A DNA stretch of 64,000 bases from Ashinkailepas kermadecensis (taxonomy: Eukaryota; Arthropoda; Thecostraca; Neolepadidae), in the NCBI GenBank assembly GCA_034440615.1, contig JAOTOM010003181.1, positions 1-64,000 on the forward strand, read 5' to 3'. Below the pieces are notes generated by a model, which made no database searches, was not told where the DNA came from, and was given only the letters and a program-made list of their open reading frames with translations. Shown in pieces: positions 45,126 through 59,000 of this stretch. Made by a program: the position numbers and the translations under genes. Each line of letters begins with the position of its first letter. Position 1 is the first letter of the stretch.

Positions 45126-46138
45126 GCACTCACTATTGATGACATGGAACACAAACCGTACACGTATGTCCGGTATGTTGACGACATATTTGTCGATGTC
45201 CAAGACGACTGCCACTTACTCGCATTGAAAGCAAAGCTGGAATACAAGTCTCTTCTGAAATTCTCAGTGGATTCATCCCATAACCATACGATACCTTTCT
45301 TAGATGTCAACATTGATGCCTCTAGTGGATCTTTCAAAACCACAGTATTTAGGAAGCCCACCGACACCGGGACATGCTTGAACGGCGCAGTGAATGTCCA
45401 GACAGATATAAGGAAAGCGTAGTCCGAGCACTCATACACAGGTCACTAAAACACTGCTCTACATGGCCACTGATTCATCAAGAAATGCAGCGAATAAAAC
45501 ATATTCTGGGAAATAACAACGACGCAATGAGTGATATTGACCACCAGATTTGGCTACAATTGCATAAGTGCTTCCGGTCACCACTTGGACAGCACCCGAA
45601 CAATGCTAAAGGGAAACAGATACAGCTTTTCTATCAGGGTCACATATCATCCGCGTATAAAACAGACGAAAAATTATTGCATACCATCATCGCTTGAAAT
45701 TGTGTCCCCACTACACCACATGACAAAATAAATCTCACAATTCATTGCCGATGTCCACGAGTCTCTGATCTCATCATGTTCAACAACTTGACTAAAGTTA
45801 TAAGCATGCTCAAAACGACCAAAGCAGTGTATGAGTTCCGATGCCCTATTGGCGACTGTGCGCGCCGCCCAGCCTCATCCTACATTGGACACACCACCAC
45901 CACCCTATCCAGATGTATCACAATGCACCTCCAAGAAGGGGCACCACAACAGCACGCCATGCCGATGCACAATATGAAACTTACCCGATCCATCATGATC
46001 AACACCACCACCATACTGACCCAGTGTCACAGGATACAAAAACTTCAAATATTAGAGGCAGCTTTCATCCATGAAAAGGATCCTGTAATTAACCGGCAAT
46101 TGAACATGAGGGGCACGCTGTCTCTTTATGATGGATAA
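45126..46138 (+). pseudogene. Penelope-like element, RT C-terminal half and nuclease
   Basis: The frame from 45120 carries YTYVRYVDDIFVDVQDD (the RT catalytic YVDD) and IPFLDVNIDASSGSFKTTVF, then RKPTDTGTC. After a frameshift near 45370 comes PLIHQEMQRIKHILGNNNDA; after another near 45700, VYEFRCPIGDCA, SSYIGHTTTTLSRCITMHLQ (the GIY-YIG-like nuclease with YIG, Arg and His) and KLQILEAAFIHEKDPVINRQ. The RT N-terminal half is absent: the terminal segment joins directly to motif 5 of the RT. Two frameshifts. The cysteine-bearing nuclease matches the PLE type. Confidence 0.82.
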
Positions 46139-46369
46139 TCACTCCCCCCAAGGGCATAGGAGACTGCGACTGGCTATGTACTGTTTGTGCTCTTGGAAAC
46201 TCGAGTGATAGGGTGCATCTACATTTGTTCATCCGTGTGTATATGTATATAATTGAGAAAGTGTATAGCATGACCATTTAGTATATTACCGTTGAAAGCA
46301 TTGCTATCTAAGAAGTACACGCATATGAGATACACGTGTGTTAGATAAAAGCAAGATAAAATGTCCATT

Positions 46370-47605
<1,236 letters not shown>

Positions 47606-48400
47606 GAATTAACATCAGCTTGTCAAAACGTTTCTTTCAAAGCTTCATCAGTTTGAGAGCACGTCACACCGCAATTGCGTCAAACAAATATTTGGATTTT
47701 GGAAGATCACCGGACAAAACTTGCACTCCACCTCCTTCCTCTGGACACAAATTGTACGCTCCATGGTACATACACGCTGTGCATCACCATTCAACAACAC
47801 AGGTTATCGTTTCACCATTTCACAGCCACCAGGTTATTTTTTTGTGTGTATTTTCTCGATCCTGGTCCGTGCGTAAGAGCCCTGTCCGTCTCTGTTCCCT
47901 AATACGTCTATACTGCATTTAATTTTGCCACACTCTTTACAGACCAACTACCCGCACATCTTCAATGGAATGACCCTCCTCATGGAAATGGATGGCTACG
48001 GGAGTGCTATACTCTTCGAATACTCGATATATTATTTTATATGGGGGTACATAAAGTTCCTCCTGTTTCTCCAACACAAAAATTGAGCTGCATTCTGCGC
48101 ACCATATGCCATATACTACATTATTCGTCCTGCATCCAACTGTCCTGTCATAAGTGCACTCAATTCCAGTGGGACCCTTCACCTTATCACTCCTCCACAT
48201 ACACACGTTTGCATATCACAGTTATTGCCACACTCTTGCTTCCCCTGGGTCCTGCCTATCATAATTTTCTGGGTTTTGCTGTGCACAAGATGGCCCCGAA
48301 GATTTTTCCCTCTTTTGTAGGCTACCATTGGGTTAGTTTGAAATACGATTTTTAGCTTTTCCGATTTGTCTAAGAGATGATGTTTTCTCTCAGAATTCCT
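47606..48400 (-). pseudogene. PLE nuclease region and terminal segment, minus strand
   Basis: From right to left on the minus strand: FQTNPMVAYKR (about 48310), the conserved AYRR-type block between RT and nuclease; CTYDRTVGCRTNNVVYGIWC and CSSIFVLEKQ, then PVAIHFHEEGHSIEDVRVVG (48206-47937), the GIY-YIG-like nuclease with its His-containing end; then non-coding DNA to 47606 that matches 19421-19560, including a hammerhead-like stretch at 47620-47650 (CTGATGA, GAAAC). It is broken by stops upstream of the nuclease. The RT is not present. Confidence 0.75.
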
Positions 48401-51400
48401 CTTATATCAGGTAAATAGCTACGAAGGGTCACTATCAAAGGGATATCTTTCCTTCGTGCCTTCCTATTTTTTGTAATCGATAGTTCCCCCTCTGCATTTT
48501 GTTCACCCTATCCAGACTTCCACTTATGATTTTATGTCAGAGTCAGAGTCAGAGTCAGATTTATTGAGGTCTCAACAATAATATGGCTTTTCAGCCCTCT
48601 CGTCAATACATTGCTGTAAAACTATATACATAATCCTACTTCTCGTGTCAATAAACAAGAGTCAATTAAAAATCATCTAGACATAAATCACGCTTTACCT
48701 AGTGATATAACGCGCCTCCAAACGGCCGTTCCACGCAGCTACGGCTCTGAACTAGCTACGCTAGCTACGCTTAGCGAGTTCGGAGCGAACTCGCGGGAGC
48801 TCCAACATCCCGGTGTCTGCGCACCGAGTTCTCCTGGACGACACCTCCGCACGACGCTTGATAGAGCTCGCTAGCGTAGGCGGGACACCAGACGACGTTA
48901 GCTTCCGGATCATTGCTACGTCGCGCTCCTCCAACATGGCATATGTGGATATCTAGCTGAGTGATTTAGTCATATCGAGGTGAAGCCACCAGAAAAAGAT
49001 CTGCTAATGGCTAAGTACACTTTCGCGGTGCGCGCCGACGCTTATTCCACTGTTTTGGGCAACCTCAGACGGTGGGGAGATCAATGTGATCCCTCTCCCA
49101 GCCGAGCGTGTGCTAAGTTCATCCCCGACTTCCACGTTCGTCTTCCATGACCTCGAAACACATGCCGATTTTCCTACCCCATGAGACGGCTTGCACCTTC
49201 ATCGGTGACAGCCACAGAGGTTTTTCACCTATGCCACACCACCTGGGTCACCAAACGACACATTCCGCAGACGGCCATGCTCCCTCTAGAACCCATTCGG
49301 CCTCCTCCAAGTCAAGCCTATGCTTCAGGCAGCTGCCAGAAAACGATCAATGACGACTGATTTTGGCTAACCCAAGCTAACGATAAACAGGCGATTGGGG
49401 CTTACCATCTTACCGACTGACGCATTATTCACACCGCTAATGGTAAAGGGTGCCGGTTCGCCGCCGACTGATCGTAGCCCGCCAGTGATCCGGCGCCCGT
49501 CTTATCTGGGCCGAGAACCGTGGCCGTGTGGAGGACGAATTGGCACACAGTTGGAAAACCGGCGGAACAGCGCGCCCGTGAGGTCAGAGAGACCGTCCAA
49601 ACAGCGCACGCACGTGGGGTCGGAGAAACCGTCCAAACAGTACACGGCTGTGGCATCAGTGGCACGTGGAGGGGGGGGGGAGGGTGCGCTCGTCATCACT
49701 CCTATTTTAAAAGAGCTCTAGGCCGATGGCTGAACTAAACACACTGATTCTTCCCCTAACTCCCCAGCCGCAGGCACTACCAGAGAGACAACGGGGATGC
49801 TGTCGTGACAGCCCCTAGGGGATGTTCCCGGGTCATCAGGCGGAGCGCGCGCCGGGCGGCGCGGAGTCGGCCTCGGAGCGACCCCACAGCAGCCGGCGGA
49901 CTCCCCCGCGGCGGTGGGAAACACCGTGGGGCGGCGTCGCGAGGTGCTCCCCTCGCTCTACGACTCTCCTGAAATACATTGCCCGTGACCTGGCTGGGAG
50001 TTCAAGCTGAGTTTATTCTCTTCTCATCCAGCGTTTTGTTGGTAAATTGGACGGTGGACGACAAACGGGTGGCCTCGTGATAGACGTTATCATCATCATC
50101 ATCATAACGTTTATTGTAATCAATCTTACAGTTCTATTGGACATTTCCTCATGAAGCACAACACAGAGCTTGTCCACGTAGACCGCTACATAAGTCGAGA
50201 TCGGTGGCTAAGGAGCGTCAGCCTAGAGGTCAACCGGCAAGCGCGGCCGGTGCCCTAACAATATATAGGATCGGATGTAACCGAAAGACCATAGTGGCTT
50301 TCGCTGGATTTTGGCTTATAATAATATCACTAATGCGACAGGAATAAAAACAAAATAACGCTAATAATAATAAGAATGCAAAAACTAATAATACAAATAA
50401 TAATCACACAAATGATAATAGTACAAATACCAATAATAGTAAAACTGAATGTACTCGTATTAATAATGTGAAGAATAACAAAATCATAAGAGTAATATTA
50501 ATACCCATAACAACAAAGATAACATGGAAATACTGATAATGCTAATAATATTAATATTAATAATACTAATAAGAACAATAATAATAATACTAATAATAAT
50601 CACCATACCAAAAACAATGTGCATAGCAAATATAAAGACTTCCCATAATAACCGAATCAAACCTAGCGTAACCTAGTCTCACCTTGCCTTAAGATATTGA
50701 AATTGGATTATCATCGCATACTTTGTACACAGTCGCAATTATCGAATGCTCCAACAGCTCATGAAAATTGCACACAACGCGCACAAGACTGAAAAATCGG
50801 AACAGTAAAAAAATCGCCACATGCATCGCTCGACATTAACAACACCCACGTCCCGGAAATCGAAAACGATATCAGTGAAGGAAAATATATATATATAATT
50901 GATTTTGAATATCCTCCTTGAAAATATGCTGCACATTGGTACCCAGAAACGACGCTACGGCCGTTGTTCTCTTCGTAATGGTGATCGGAGTGGGGCAGAC
51001 GAGGTCGGCTGTGGCGGAATGTAACTTTGAGGTACGATTGGATGGTGGCTGCATGGGCTGTCGCGTCATAAAAGCCTCTTACGTGGTAAAATAATACGGT
51101 CTTTGAACTGAGCAACCCTAACACAACATGGAGAGTGGCTCTCCGAAATCACGAAGTTCGATGCCAGCATAGCTAAGCAATGACAGCTATACTCTTATTG
51201 ACTCTATTGGAGCGAATGCAAGTATTTGTTGCTGCTACCACGTACTTGGTATAATTATACATCTACTTGCTGTGTCTTGCTGGACCAGAACATGTGCCAT
51301 TGCATGAAATGTCAGCAGTATTCTCGCCTCCCAATCGACCACGCGAAGACCGACAATAGAATCAATTCACCAGGAGTCGGTGATCGGGTGAATGTCTGCG

Positions 51401-51595
51401 TGACGTCACTGGGGGACCAATCTGTCTGAGATTACGATAGCACCGCTATCGTAGCGTTCGGGTCATTGTGGAGCTGCAACAACGCCGCTGCCAACGCCGA
51501 TAGTGCCGAATCCCGATATCACGGCAGTAGACGTACTGGTGACCGTCGGTCTCGTGTGTTCTACTGCTGATCTGAGGAAGCACGCAACATTAGCC
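48401..51595. other. No gene recognised; retroposon tails and AT-rich repeats
   Basis: 48536-48625 has (GTCAGA)n followed by TTTATTG and a short body, and 50083-50160 has (ATC)n followed by TTTATTG; both look like minus-strand 3' tails of retroposons (AATAAA-type signal plus short terminal repeats). 49580-49640 holds two copies of a GAGACCGTCCAAACAGC-type unit of 38-40 bp. 50340-50620 is rich in AATAATA. Open frames here are GC-biased and domain-free. Confidence 0.5.
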
Positions 51596-51945
51596 GAGGA
51601 CCCGCTTGTCACAGGGGACAGCCGACAGCCGAGGACCCGCTGGTCACAGGGGACAGCCGACAGCCGAGGACCCGCTGGTCACAGGGGACAGCCGACAGCC
51701 GAGGACCCGCTGGTCACAGGGGACAGCCGACAGCCGAGGACCCGCTGGTCACAGGGGACAGCCGACAGCCGAGGACTCGCTGGTCACAGGGGACAGCTGA
51801 CAGCTGAGGACTCGCTGGTCACAGGGGACAGCCGACAGCCGAGGACCCGCTGGTCACAGGGGACAGCTGACAGCTGAGGACTCGCTGGTCACAGGGGACA
51901 GCTGACAGCCGAGGACCCGCTGGTCACAGTGGACAGCCGACAGCC
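51596..51945. repeat. 35-bp minisatellite, about ten copies
   Basis: Units of GAGGACCCGCTGGTCACAGG plus GGACAGCCGACAGCC, with A-for-C variants. It lies 440-790 bp upstream of the start codon of the thyroglobulin-domain gene. Confidence 0.93.
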
Positions 51946-52059
51946 GGACCGTCATCGCTTGGGGGCGGCCAAGTCTGGGCTTGTTTACAGAAGGCGCAGA
52001 TAGCCGAATTTGCGTTGGTTGGTGGGCAGCACCGCCCGTCCGGTAGGTGTGCCGAGATT

Positions 52060-52266
52060 CAGCGTGTCCACCTGCGAATATACAGCGTGTCCACCTGCGG
52101 TGATACAGCGTGTCCACCTGCGGAGATACAGCGTGTCCACCTGCGGAAGTCCAGTGTGTCCACCTGCGGAGATACAGCGTGTCTACCTGCGGAGATACAG
52201 TGTGTTCACCTGCGGAGATACAGCGGGTCTACCTGCGGAGATACAGCGTGTCCACCTGTGGAGATA
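52060..52266. repeat. 23-bp minisatellite, nine copies
   Basis: Units of CAGCGTGTCCACCTGCGGAG plus ATA. It ends about 120 bp before the ATG at 52388, so it probably lies in the promoter or 5' UTR. Confidence 0.93.
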
Positions 52267-52387
52267 GAGCGCCGTGTGGATTTACGAAGAGCAGAGCGAG
52301 CAGAGTAGCGCCAGCGCGTCCTCGGCGCCAACTGTGCAGCGTGTGAGGCCGCTCTGCGCAGTGCATTGCCGCTGACCCAGCGTCACC

Positions 52388-55300
52388 ATGCGGCGACAGC
52401 TGGTGTGGCTGGTGCAGCTGGTGGTGATCACGGGCTCGGCCGGCCTCTGCGCGGCCACCGGCGAGCAGTTCAACTGCTCCGACACCACGTGCACCACCGT
52501 GTCGTGCTGCGACGACCCGACCGGAAAGAACTGTCCCAGCACCGACTGTACGCCGGATCAGCTCCAGGTGGTCAGCCCACGCCAGCCGTGCGACTGCTGC
52601 AAACGCTGTATTGGCCTTCAGGTCAGTAAACACCACATCCACGTTATTATCATGGCCTCCAGGTCAGTAAACACCACCTACCCGTCAGTATCATGGCCCC
52701 CAGGTCAGCAAACACTAACTCACGTCAGTATAATGGCCTCCAGGTCAGCAAACACCACGTCCACGTCAGTATCATGGCCTCCAGGTCAGCAAACACCACC
52801 TCACGTCAGTATCATGGCCAGGCGCGCACCCAGGATTTTTCCATGGGGGGGGCCGGACCGCAAAGGGCACTTGGCAGGCTCCAAAATGGCACTTGACCGG
52901 CTCCAAAGGGCACTTTTCGGCCCGGGGCACACTGGAAGGTTTGTTGACCGGGGAGTGGCAAGCAATTTGTTTTGAAATTGCTAGAAAAATGATTTTTGCC
53001 GGAATGTCCCAAATTTAGCCCGAAAATCACCTGCCTTATGATAAGGCAGGTGATTTTTGGGCTAAATTTGGTACATTCCGGCCAAGAGGGCACTTTTCGG
53101 TCAAAGGGCACTTTGGCCAAGAGGGCACTTTGGTCTCATGGGGGCCCCTCCGGTGCGCCACTGATCATGGCATCGAGATCAACAAAAACCACCTCCAGGT
53201 CAGTATCATGGCCTCCAGGTCAGCAAACACCACCTCCCCGTCAGTAGCATGGCCTCCAGGTCAGCAAACACTACCTCACGTCAGTATCATGGCCTCCAGG
53301 TCAGCAAACACCACCTCCCTGTCAGTATCATGGCCTCCAGGTCAGCAAACACTACCTCCCCGTCAGTATCATGGCCTTCAGGTCAGCAAACACCACCTCC
53401 AGGTCAGTATCATGGCCTCCAGGTCAGCAAACACCACCTCCAGGTCAGTATCATGGCCTCCAAATCAGCAAACACCACCTCCATGTCAGCATCATGGCCT
53501 CCAGGTCAGCAAACACCACCTCCACGTCAGCATCATGGCATCCAGGTCAGTAAACACCATCTCCACGTCATTATCATGGCCGATAGGTCGTCCTCCAGGT
53601 CAGTAAACACCACCTCAACGTCAGTATAGTGGGCGATGGGTCGACCTCCGGGTCAGTAAATACTGTTCTGTGGCTGTGTGGAGACGTGCGCGATGGCTGG
53701 ACACCTGGGGCACATCTGTTGAGCAGGACCCGTGTCGTCCGGCTGCACCGCCTACAGCCGAGGCAGTTCCCGCCGGTCCGCTAGTGAATACACACCGAGA
53801 CGGAGCGTCCCGTGCCAGGTGACATTATAACAAATACCACCTCCAGGTCAGCGGATACCACCACCACGTCAGCAAATACAACCTACAAGTAAGCATCACG
53901 GTTGCTGTATTGACCTCCAGGGGTCACTAAATACCACCACCAAGGAAGTACCACTGTTCCTTATCGACTTCCAAATCAGTAAACACCACATCCAGGTCAA
54001 TAAATACCACCTCCAAGTCAGTACCACGGCCGTTGGATCGATCCCCAGGTCAGTAGATACCGGCCCCCCCCCCAGTCCTCCCCCGCCTAGCACCACCTGA
54101 CACCGCCTAACACCACCTGACACCGCCTAACACCACCTGACACCGCCTAACACCGCCTAATACCACCTGACACCGCCTTACACCACCTCACACCGCCTAA
54201 CACCACCTGACACCGCCTAACACCACCTGACACCGCCTAACATCACCTGACACCGCCTAACACTACCTGACACCGCCTAGCACCACCTGCCACTGCCTAA
54301 CACTGCCTGACACTGCTGCAGGCCGAGGGCGACGAATGCGACATCTACAACACGGACAACTTTGGCGATCTGCCGCTGCAGATCTGCGGCAACGGCCTCA
54401 TGTGCATGCCGTACGAACAGACCGGCTTTTGTCGAAAAATTGTCGATACTGCCTGCACAATAGCACAGCAGCAGTATGACCAGGTGAGCAACAGCAACAG
54501 TGTAACCAGGTGAGGAGCAGCGGTATAACCAGCCGAGCAGCAGCGGTGTGACCAGGTGAGCAGCAGCAGTGCACCAGGTGAGCAGCAGCAGTGTACCAGG
54601 TGAGGAGCAGCAGCAGTGTAACCAGATGAACAGCAGCAGTGTGACCAGGTGAGGAGCAGCAGGGTAACCAGGTGAGCAGCAGCAGTATGACCAGGTGAGC
54701 AGCAGGGTAACCAGGTGAGCAGCAGCAGTGTAACCAGGTGAGGAGCAGTAGTAGTGTAACCAGATGAGCAGCAGCAGTGTGACCAGATGAGCAGCAGCAG
54801 TGTGACCAGGTGAGCAGCAGTGGCATGGTCAGGTGAACAGCAGTGGTATGTCCAGGTGAGCAGCAGTGGTATGGCCAGGTGAGCAGCAGTGGCATGGCCA
54901 GGTGAGCAGCAGTGGTATTGCCAGGTGAGCAGCAGTGGTATGGCCAGGTAAGCAGCAGTGGTATTGCCAGGTGAGCAGCAGTGGCATGGTCAGGTGAACA
55001 GCAGTGGTATGTCCAGGTGAGCAGCAGTGGTATGGCCAGGTGAGCAGCAGTGGCATGGCCAGGTGAGCAGCAGTGGTATGGCCAGGTGAGCAGCGGCGGT
55101 ATGGCCAGGTGAGCAGCAGTGGTATGGTTAGTTGAGCAACAGTGATATGGTCAGGTAGGCAGCAGTGGTATTGCCAGATGAACAGCAGCGGTATGCTAAG
55201 GTGAGCAGCAGTGATTTGGCTCACCAGTGTGCTGTGTTGTGCTGTGCTGAGACGTGTGCTGTGTGTGTAAACAGTTGTAAATTTTCACTAAGATGTTCGG

Positions 55301-55978
55301 ACGGCCGAACAAACACCAGCCCTCGCGCCACATGGCCGGGCGTCCCCTCCCCCACCCCGCCGTGTCTGGATCGCAGCTGCGGCAGACGGAAAACAAGAAA
55401 ACAGGCCCACCAAACAGGAGCCTGCAGTAGGTCGTTCAAGGCCAACAATAGTCACAACAACCGACCGAGAGGCGGCCGGGCACGTCCCGAACGCAAAGAT
55501 GAAACGGCCCGGCAATCGTTCAGGCTCGGCTGCCACTCCACGAGAACATTAGGAAAATTGAGGCATCTGCGACACGATTGGCGAGGGGAGGAGAGCTGAC
55601 CGGCCCGCGGCGAAAGCAGGAGAAGAGGCTGGATCTCCAGAACATTCTCGATCATCCGCGCGAAAAAAATGAAGGAAAGAGAAAGTGTATAAAGCCGGAG
55701 GAAATGAAGGGGAGAAGGGAACTCTTGGTCGCACAACAGTGAAGGCAGCACACTCTCGGACACGCCGCGGTGTTCGCCGGACCAACACTCTCGGGGACGT
55801 CCAGCGGTGGGGCACGATGGCAGCACAATCGGATGAAGGAGACGAAGAACCGAACCGAGGCCACCCGCCACCCACCATCGCCTCGTAAGTGTTGCTGGCA
55901 TCATGGAGCCTCACCCGTCAGCACCACCGTCCCAGCTTAGCCAACTCCACCGGCGTCGACGACTTCCCGCGTAATGAG

Positions 55979-56072
<94 letters not shown>

Positions 56073-59000
56073 GTGTTTGTGCCATTTGTACGTAGGTATG
56101 TAAACAGAGATAGTTGTCGCCTCAGAGAGCAGGTGTATATATTGGCTTCCTTTTTTCTATTTTAGCGTGGGAGCTAATGGCAGTGTGGATGGCGGTGGCC
56201 GTGAATGGAGTTGAAGTCACTTAGTGACTCGAACCAAATACCTGGTTGTGATTTCGCCTCTCAGACATGACCTATGCTAAGATTTACCAGACTCGCTTTC
56301 TGATTCGATACTAAATATTAGGTAATGCAAATTAAATGCAATAACATTTGCAAGCACGTAGCTGACAACAACACCAACGCGATAGCACTGGTAGTGGCCT
56401 GAACCTAAACTGTAGTGGAATAATGACACAATTCTGAAGGGCATATCTTGATCGGAAGGCATTTGTTGCAAAATTTCCCTGTAAATATATGTCTTCGTTT
56501 CAATCTCGGTCTAGGTAACTATCTGTACTTGTCGTATTCTCGGTCTCTGTCTCAGTCTAAATATCTGTCTGTTTCTATTACTGTATTGATCTCACTCTCG
56601 GGCGAACGCTCGGTCCCAGTTTATTTGTCCATCTCTAGCACGGTCACGATATCGATCTCGGTCTCTGTTTAATGATTTCGGTCCAAATATCTGTCGGTCT
56701 CTGCCACTGCCGCGATCTTGATCTCGGTATAGGTCAGTATCTCTGTCACTCCCTCAACCTCCATCACGGTCTAAATCTCTGCCAGTCTCTGCGTCACCGT
56801 CTTGACTTCGACCACGGTCCCGGTCTTGTGCCCGCGGTCTCGAGCCCGATCTCGATCTTTAGCATCTGTCTGTTTCTGGCACGGTCCCTCTTTTCACCCG
56901 GGCGAATTTAAGGCAGATAGGGGATGGCCGCAAGAAGAGTTTGACGACCCCCGCAGAGTTAGCGAGAAAGAGACAGCCTGCTAGCTGCCTTCCTGTAGGC
57001 GATATGTCCTCGCCTATGATCAAGGCCCCATGATCAAGGGTGGGGGTAGGCCTTCGGACGAAATGACGAAGTAAGTTCCGTGGTTTGGCGGCATCGATCG
57101 GTACCGTGGCATGGCGGTGTTCCGAAGGACGTCTGGCGCTATACTTAGGTAGAGGCCAACCACGGTCCAAGAGGAAACACCCTTCCCCCGTTGATCTCAC
57201 GTGCCAGCCGTGTGATTATAGCGTTGGCTGAGGGCGGTGGGGGGGGGGACTTTGGCGTTCCATAAGCCCCGGGAACTGAATAGGGCAGGATAGGGTAGCA
57301 AGACAGTCGGGAGAGGGCATTGGACGAGGTAGGGCCCTGGATCACCCATCAATGTCGCTCCCGGTCGCAAGTTTCAACGTGTAAGGCCATGCATGGCGTC
57401 GATTGAGTTGGGTTAGGTAAGTTGGCCATTGATACCTGAGTCCAGTTATAAGGCCGCACAGAAGCCGACGGAAATTTTCACCGCCCAGTTTTGCCAAGCC
57501 TTGAGGGCAGTAACTAAAATAGACATAACTCATGCAATCAGGGCAGTCGCGTCAGCCGTTTGCAGGTAGGACCTCGGAGCAGGTACTTAATATGCATTTG
57601 AGACTAACCAAGTCCCCAGTGAAAGGGAGTACGACTCGCCAAATACTTACGTAAGACTGGAGGAGAACATTCTGGGCGAACTAGTTTTTGTATTATCAGG
57701 GACCGAATGATCGTGCGGAATGAAAGGAGCGAATTACTGTTGCATGAATGCTTGAAGGGGTAGTTTTAAGGACCAGTGGAATTGGTTCGAATTAAACGCA
57801 AGTATTCAGCTGTCAGAAACATCCCTGCTAGAATTTTATTAGGATATTACCCGGACCCCGCTTGCATTTAGCTGGCCCGAGAACGTCAATTTTGTGTGTG
57901 TGCGGTGGGGGGTGGGGTGGAGGGGGGGGGGGGGGGGGAGGGAGTAAGTGGTGGATGTGTCGTGTTATATAGTGGTATCCGGGTGGGTCCCGTAAATAGA
58001 TGAGCGCCGGCGGCGGTAGCAGTACCAACGCTGTGTGCCTATCACATCCATCCATCCATCACATCACATCCATCCATCAGTGTCACATCACACTTCAAGC
58101 CCACAGCCCCTCCTAGCGATGTGACCAGCCGAGTGCACTCACGGGCCTATGTGACGTGGACAGGAGCCTGGCCTCACCTATATCAAATCGCGTAGATAAG
58201 ATAATTCGCGTATAAATTTGCGGTGACGGACCGCAGCAGGGTTGGAGACGGCGTCCGAGCGGCTGAAGAAGTGGGCCGAGAACAGCAACCATCTAGCCGG
58301 CCCACCAACAAGACAGCCGCAGCCGCCCGTAAAGCGACGCGCCATCAAGCCTGTGCCGCCATTGCCGAGGCCTGCCTCGATACTGTCCAGTCCGGCGTGG
58401 CCCGGACTCCCCCTTCATGTGCCAGCAGGACGTGAAGACACGGCTGATCCCCGGACGGCTGTGGTGTGCCGTGTTGTGCTGTGCCGAGGCGTGTGCTGTG
58501 CCGAGGCGTGTGCGTGCCGAGGCGTGTGCTGTGCCGAGGCGTGTGCTGTGTCGAGGCGTGTGCTGTGTCGAGGCATGTGCCGTGTGCCGGCAGGACGTGA
58601 AGACGCAGCTGATCCTCGGTCGGTAGTGTGCTGTGCTGTGTCGTGCTGTGTCGAGACGTGTGCTGTGTGCCGGCAGGACGTGAAGACGCAGCTGATCACC
58701 GGCCGGCAGGGTGCTGGGTTGTGCTGTGTCGAGGCATGTGCTGTGTGCCGTGTTGTGCTGTGCCGAGGCGTGTGCTGTGTGCCGGCAGGACGTGAAGACG
58801 CAGCTGATCCTAGGTCGGTAGTGTGCTGTGCTGTGTCGTGCTGTGTCGAGGCGTGTGCTGTGTGCCGGCAGGACGTGAAGACGCAGCTGATCCCCGGCCG
58901 GCTGCGGCCGGCCTGTGACGCCGAGGGCGTGTTCGGCGCCGTCCAGAGGCAGCCGCACCTCACCACCAGTTGCTGGTCCAAGGACGGCCGGCGCATCTAC

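Noticed and set aside
49395..49990. GC-rich open frames near 49.4-50.0 kb as a gene
   Set aside because: Several frames are open at once because of GC bias and a short duplicated unit; nothing recognisable is encoded.
51596..51945. Regularly spaced repeats resembling a CRISPR array
   Set aside because: Units are contiguous without unique spacers, and the DNA is eukaryotic; it is a minisatellite.
54398..55224. Antisense open frames rich in LLLTWPYHCCSPGHT
   Set aside because: They are the complement of the donor array; the frame is open because of the repeat unit, not because of coding selection.
55165..55914. Coding exon between the donor array and the GT microsatellite
   Set aside because: Frames exist on both strands but have no domain, no cysteine pattern like the flanking exons, and no clear splice sites in phase 0.
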